Source: Niabella drilacis
GTDB taxonomy: Bacteria > Bacteroidota > Bacteroidia > Chitinophagales > Chitinophagaceae
Assembly: GCF_900101395.1 (NCBI RefSeq)
Contig: NZ_FMZO01000021.1
Coordinates: 1-64,000, forward strand
Direction of reading: 5' to 3'
DNA length: 64,000 bases
The notes below the pieces were generated by a model. It was not told the DNA's origin and did not search any database. It saw only the letters and a list, made by a program, of their open reading frames with translations. The translations under genes were made by a program, and so were the position numbers. Below are positions 62,493 to 64,000 of the stretch, one piece after another (within the stretch, counting starts at the first letter, position 1; every line of letters starts with the position of its first letter).

Positions 62493-64000
62493 TCAAAATG
62501 ACAATTCCTTAGACGCTCCGGGATTCAAATAAACTAATTTTGTTTTATCCGATTGAATGGCGAACTGGACCTTGCGGGCCTCTTTTGATGATTCAGTGTA
62601 CACTTTGACTTCGGCAGGAAATTGGGTGGGATTATGTAACCGTAATCTTAATGGTTCTTTACCCGATGAAAGCGGTGTTACTGCGATGTTGTCAAATACA
62701 ATAAAATGACGCTTGTCCGGTTGTACATATAGCCCGGGTAATTGTGTTACCGTCAATAATGCCGCTGTTTCGACCCATGAACAACTGGCAAAAATATTGC
62801 CCCCTATATTATTCTTCCCTTCCCAGTCACTCAAATTAACCCGCTCACAAACACCTCCGGGAGGCATTTTCCCCACGGGACGATCCGCCCGGCTGATATA
62901 CTGGGGAAACCCATGAGCAATATCGGCAATCAATTCTGCTGCCCGCTCATCACCGGTTGCCCGATAATATTTAAGAAAGGAATCACCCGACCATGTACAG
63001 ATACCCGGAGCGCCATGTTTATTTGCTACACTTGCCCATACCGCACCGCATGAACGTGCCCCTATTTTTCCCATCGCTGAATTTTCAGGAAACCTAAAAT
63101 CGTAGGAGACCGTCCAACTGGCGCAGATGGGCAATAGGTCGGAAGCATACCTCAGCCATTCTTTACTACCGGTTACCTCATAGAGCGTCATAAACGATTC
63201 AAATAAAGCGAAAGCAGACTCGCTATCGGGTGCTGAAAGAATTTCACCTGGTCCTCCTGTAGTATATCCTTTCAATACATAGTCCTGATAATATTTCCTA
63301 CAGGACGCTTGCGCTACTCTTAAGAACTCCTGATTCCGATAGGTCTGCGAAGCCAATGCCAACCCGCCGGGAACAATCGCTCCGGCCGTTGATCCCCCGA
63401 TACAGATATCACCTGTTATTACATCGGCGAACTGCCCGAATTGCCTGTATTTTTTCCAGATACTTACAAAACGATCGGCCTGCTTTTTTAATCCTGACGC
63501 CCAATGAGCCGGAATCGATTCCCCTGCAGCCTCAATTTCCCTAAATTGCCGCTGCGCCATATAAAGCCAGTCTCCCTGCGAGCGTATAAAGGTTTCATTA
63601 TTTTTAAATGCGGAGCCGAAACCAAAGCTGGCAAACTGAGTCCCGTTTCCGTATGCATTAAACAATCCGGAAGGAGCCTGGGACCTGGAAAATACAACAT
63701 CCAGGTTTTTCAATACCCGTTCCCTTACATTACCTGTCCCCTGCATAAATAGAGGAAGCGTCACCTGCCCTCCGCCGCACCAACCTAATTGCCAGATATA
63801 ATTCCAGGTACTGCCCGTTCCCGGCTTACTCAGACAATACATATTAATAGAACTATCCCAACGGTCCTGCTGTAAAAGATCATTCATGATGTTCCAGGTT
63901 GCGCTAAAAGGCAATTCTTCGCGTCTCGTTGCTTTATTCAAATCTTTTCTTACCTCTAAAAACCGTTTATATAATCCCTGTATAGAAGAAACAGGGAACG
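62493..64000 (-). CDS. Six-hairpin (alpha/alpha)6 toroid protein, 5' end outside window
   Basis: The frame is open through the right edge (readable residues FPVSSIQGLYKRFLEVRKDL before the first internal TTG at 63941), so the N-terminus is missing. Visible are over 500 residues with the helical-toroid pattern of six-hairpin glycosidases (WNIMNDLLQQDRWDSSINMY, GSTWNYIWQLGWCGGGQVTL, CTWSGDSFLKYYRATGDERA). The C-terminus is a small beta domain (LRLRLHNPTQFPAEVKVYTE). No defined family or catalytic residue is named. It is on the same strand as the AraC gene downstream and fits the glycan theme. Confidence 0.7.
   Translation of the reverse strand, partial: FPVSSIQGLYKRFLEVRKDLNKATRREELPFSATWNIMNDLLQQDRWDSSINMYCLSKPGTGSTWNYIWQLGWCGGGQVTLPLFMQGTGNVRERVLKNLDVVFSRSQAPSGLFNAYGNGTQFASFGFGSAFKNNETFIRSQGDWLYMAQRQFREIEAAGESIPAHWASGLKKQADRFVSIWKKYRQFGQFADVITGDICIGGSTAGAIVPGGLALASQTYRNQEFLRVAQASCRKYYQDYVLKGYTTGGPGEILSAPDSESAFALFESFMTLYEVTGSKEWLRYASDLLPICASWTVSYDFRFPENSAMGKIGARSCGAVWASVANKHGAPGICTWSGDSFLKYYRATGDERAAELIADIAHGFPQYISRADRPVGKMPPGGVCERVNLSDWEGKNNIGGNIFASCSWVETAALLTVTQLPGLYVQPDKRHFIVFDNIAVTPLSSGKEPLRLRLHNPTQFPAEVKVYTESSKEARKVQFAIQSDKTKLVYLNPGASKELSF

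Noticed and set aside
1-64000. tRNA, rRNA, insertion sequence, integrase or phage genes
   Set aside because: No cloverleaf, rRNA stretch, transposase motif or attachment repeat was found on reading; a tRNAscan or ISfinder run would be decisive.

Overview
The window reads as a chromosomal segment of a Bacteroidota bacterium, most likely a saprophytic member of the Chitinophagaceae. The reasons are: two SusC/SusD outer-membrane pairs, SusD-type and DUF-type surface lipoproteins, many exported glycoside hydrolases (GH2 x3, GH123, GH101, GH29, a GH95-like enzyme), promoter elements of the TAnnTTTG type instead of TTGACA/TATAAT, and a long cell-surface protein built from SdrD-B-like and repeated Ig-like domains. 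The genus is inference; no rRNA or tRNA gene was seen.

Layout. (1) 1-5.6 kb: the N-terminal part of a large surface protein (cut by the left edge), a small HTH protein, a receiver-only response regulator, two small membrane proteins and a NarL/LuxR-type response regulator. Four near-identical palindromes (TACTAC-AAAA-GTAGTA) each sit 34-35 bp, centre to centre, upstream of a -7 promoter element in front of four of these genes. This looks like one co-regulated, undescribed regulon and is the most notable thing in the window. (2) 5.8-7.8 kb: a TPR-sensor histidine kinase, convergent with the response regulator. (3) 8.2-35.6 kb, all on the minus strand: a large carbohydrate-utilisation locus. 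It has two SusCD pairs, two surface lipoproteins, three tandem GH2 enzymes, and an apparent oxidative sugar/sugar-acid pathway (SMP-30 lactonase, SDR dehydrogenase, enolase-superfamily dehydratase, RraA-type aldolase candidate) with a sodium:solute symporter. A divergent AraC regulator (35.8 kb) sits at its head. (4) 36.9-39.2 kb: a GH123-type enzyme and, directly upstream, the wreck of a GH29 fucosidase gene. (5) 39.3-48.4 kb: P-type Mg2+ ATPase, tandem universal stress protein, acetate kinase, phosphoketolase, L,D-transpeptidase and a NimA-like flavoprotein: a bifid-shunt/stress block. (6) 49.3-59.8 kb: a second glycan locus with a GH101 endo-alpha-N-acetylgalactosaminidase, a six-hairpin GH95-like enzyme, a GH29 alpha-L-fucosidase and an unclassified alpha-galactosidase-like TIM-barrel protein. 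The set fits fucosylated O-linked glycans. (7) 60.1-62.4 kb: an array of about 286-bp palindrome-rich repeats, each carrying a copy of the 3' end of the neighbouring AraC gene; that AraC gene has a frameshifting poly-A tract near its start. (8) 62.5-64 kb: a six-hairpin-type protein cut by the right edge.

How the parts work together (inference): polymer is bound and imported by the SusCD complexes, trimmed by the GH2 enzymes, and a released sugar or uronic/aldonic acid enters through the symporter and is oxidised to a 2-keto-3-deoxy acid that an RraA-family enzyme could cleave. The phosphoketolase/acetate-kinase pair offers an ATP-yielding outlet for sugar phosphates. All functional statements rest on reading motifs by eye, with no database search.
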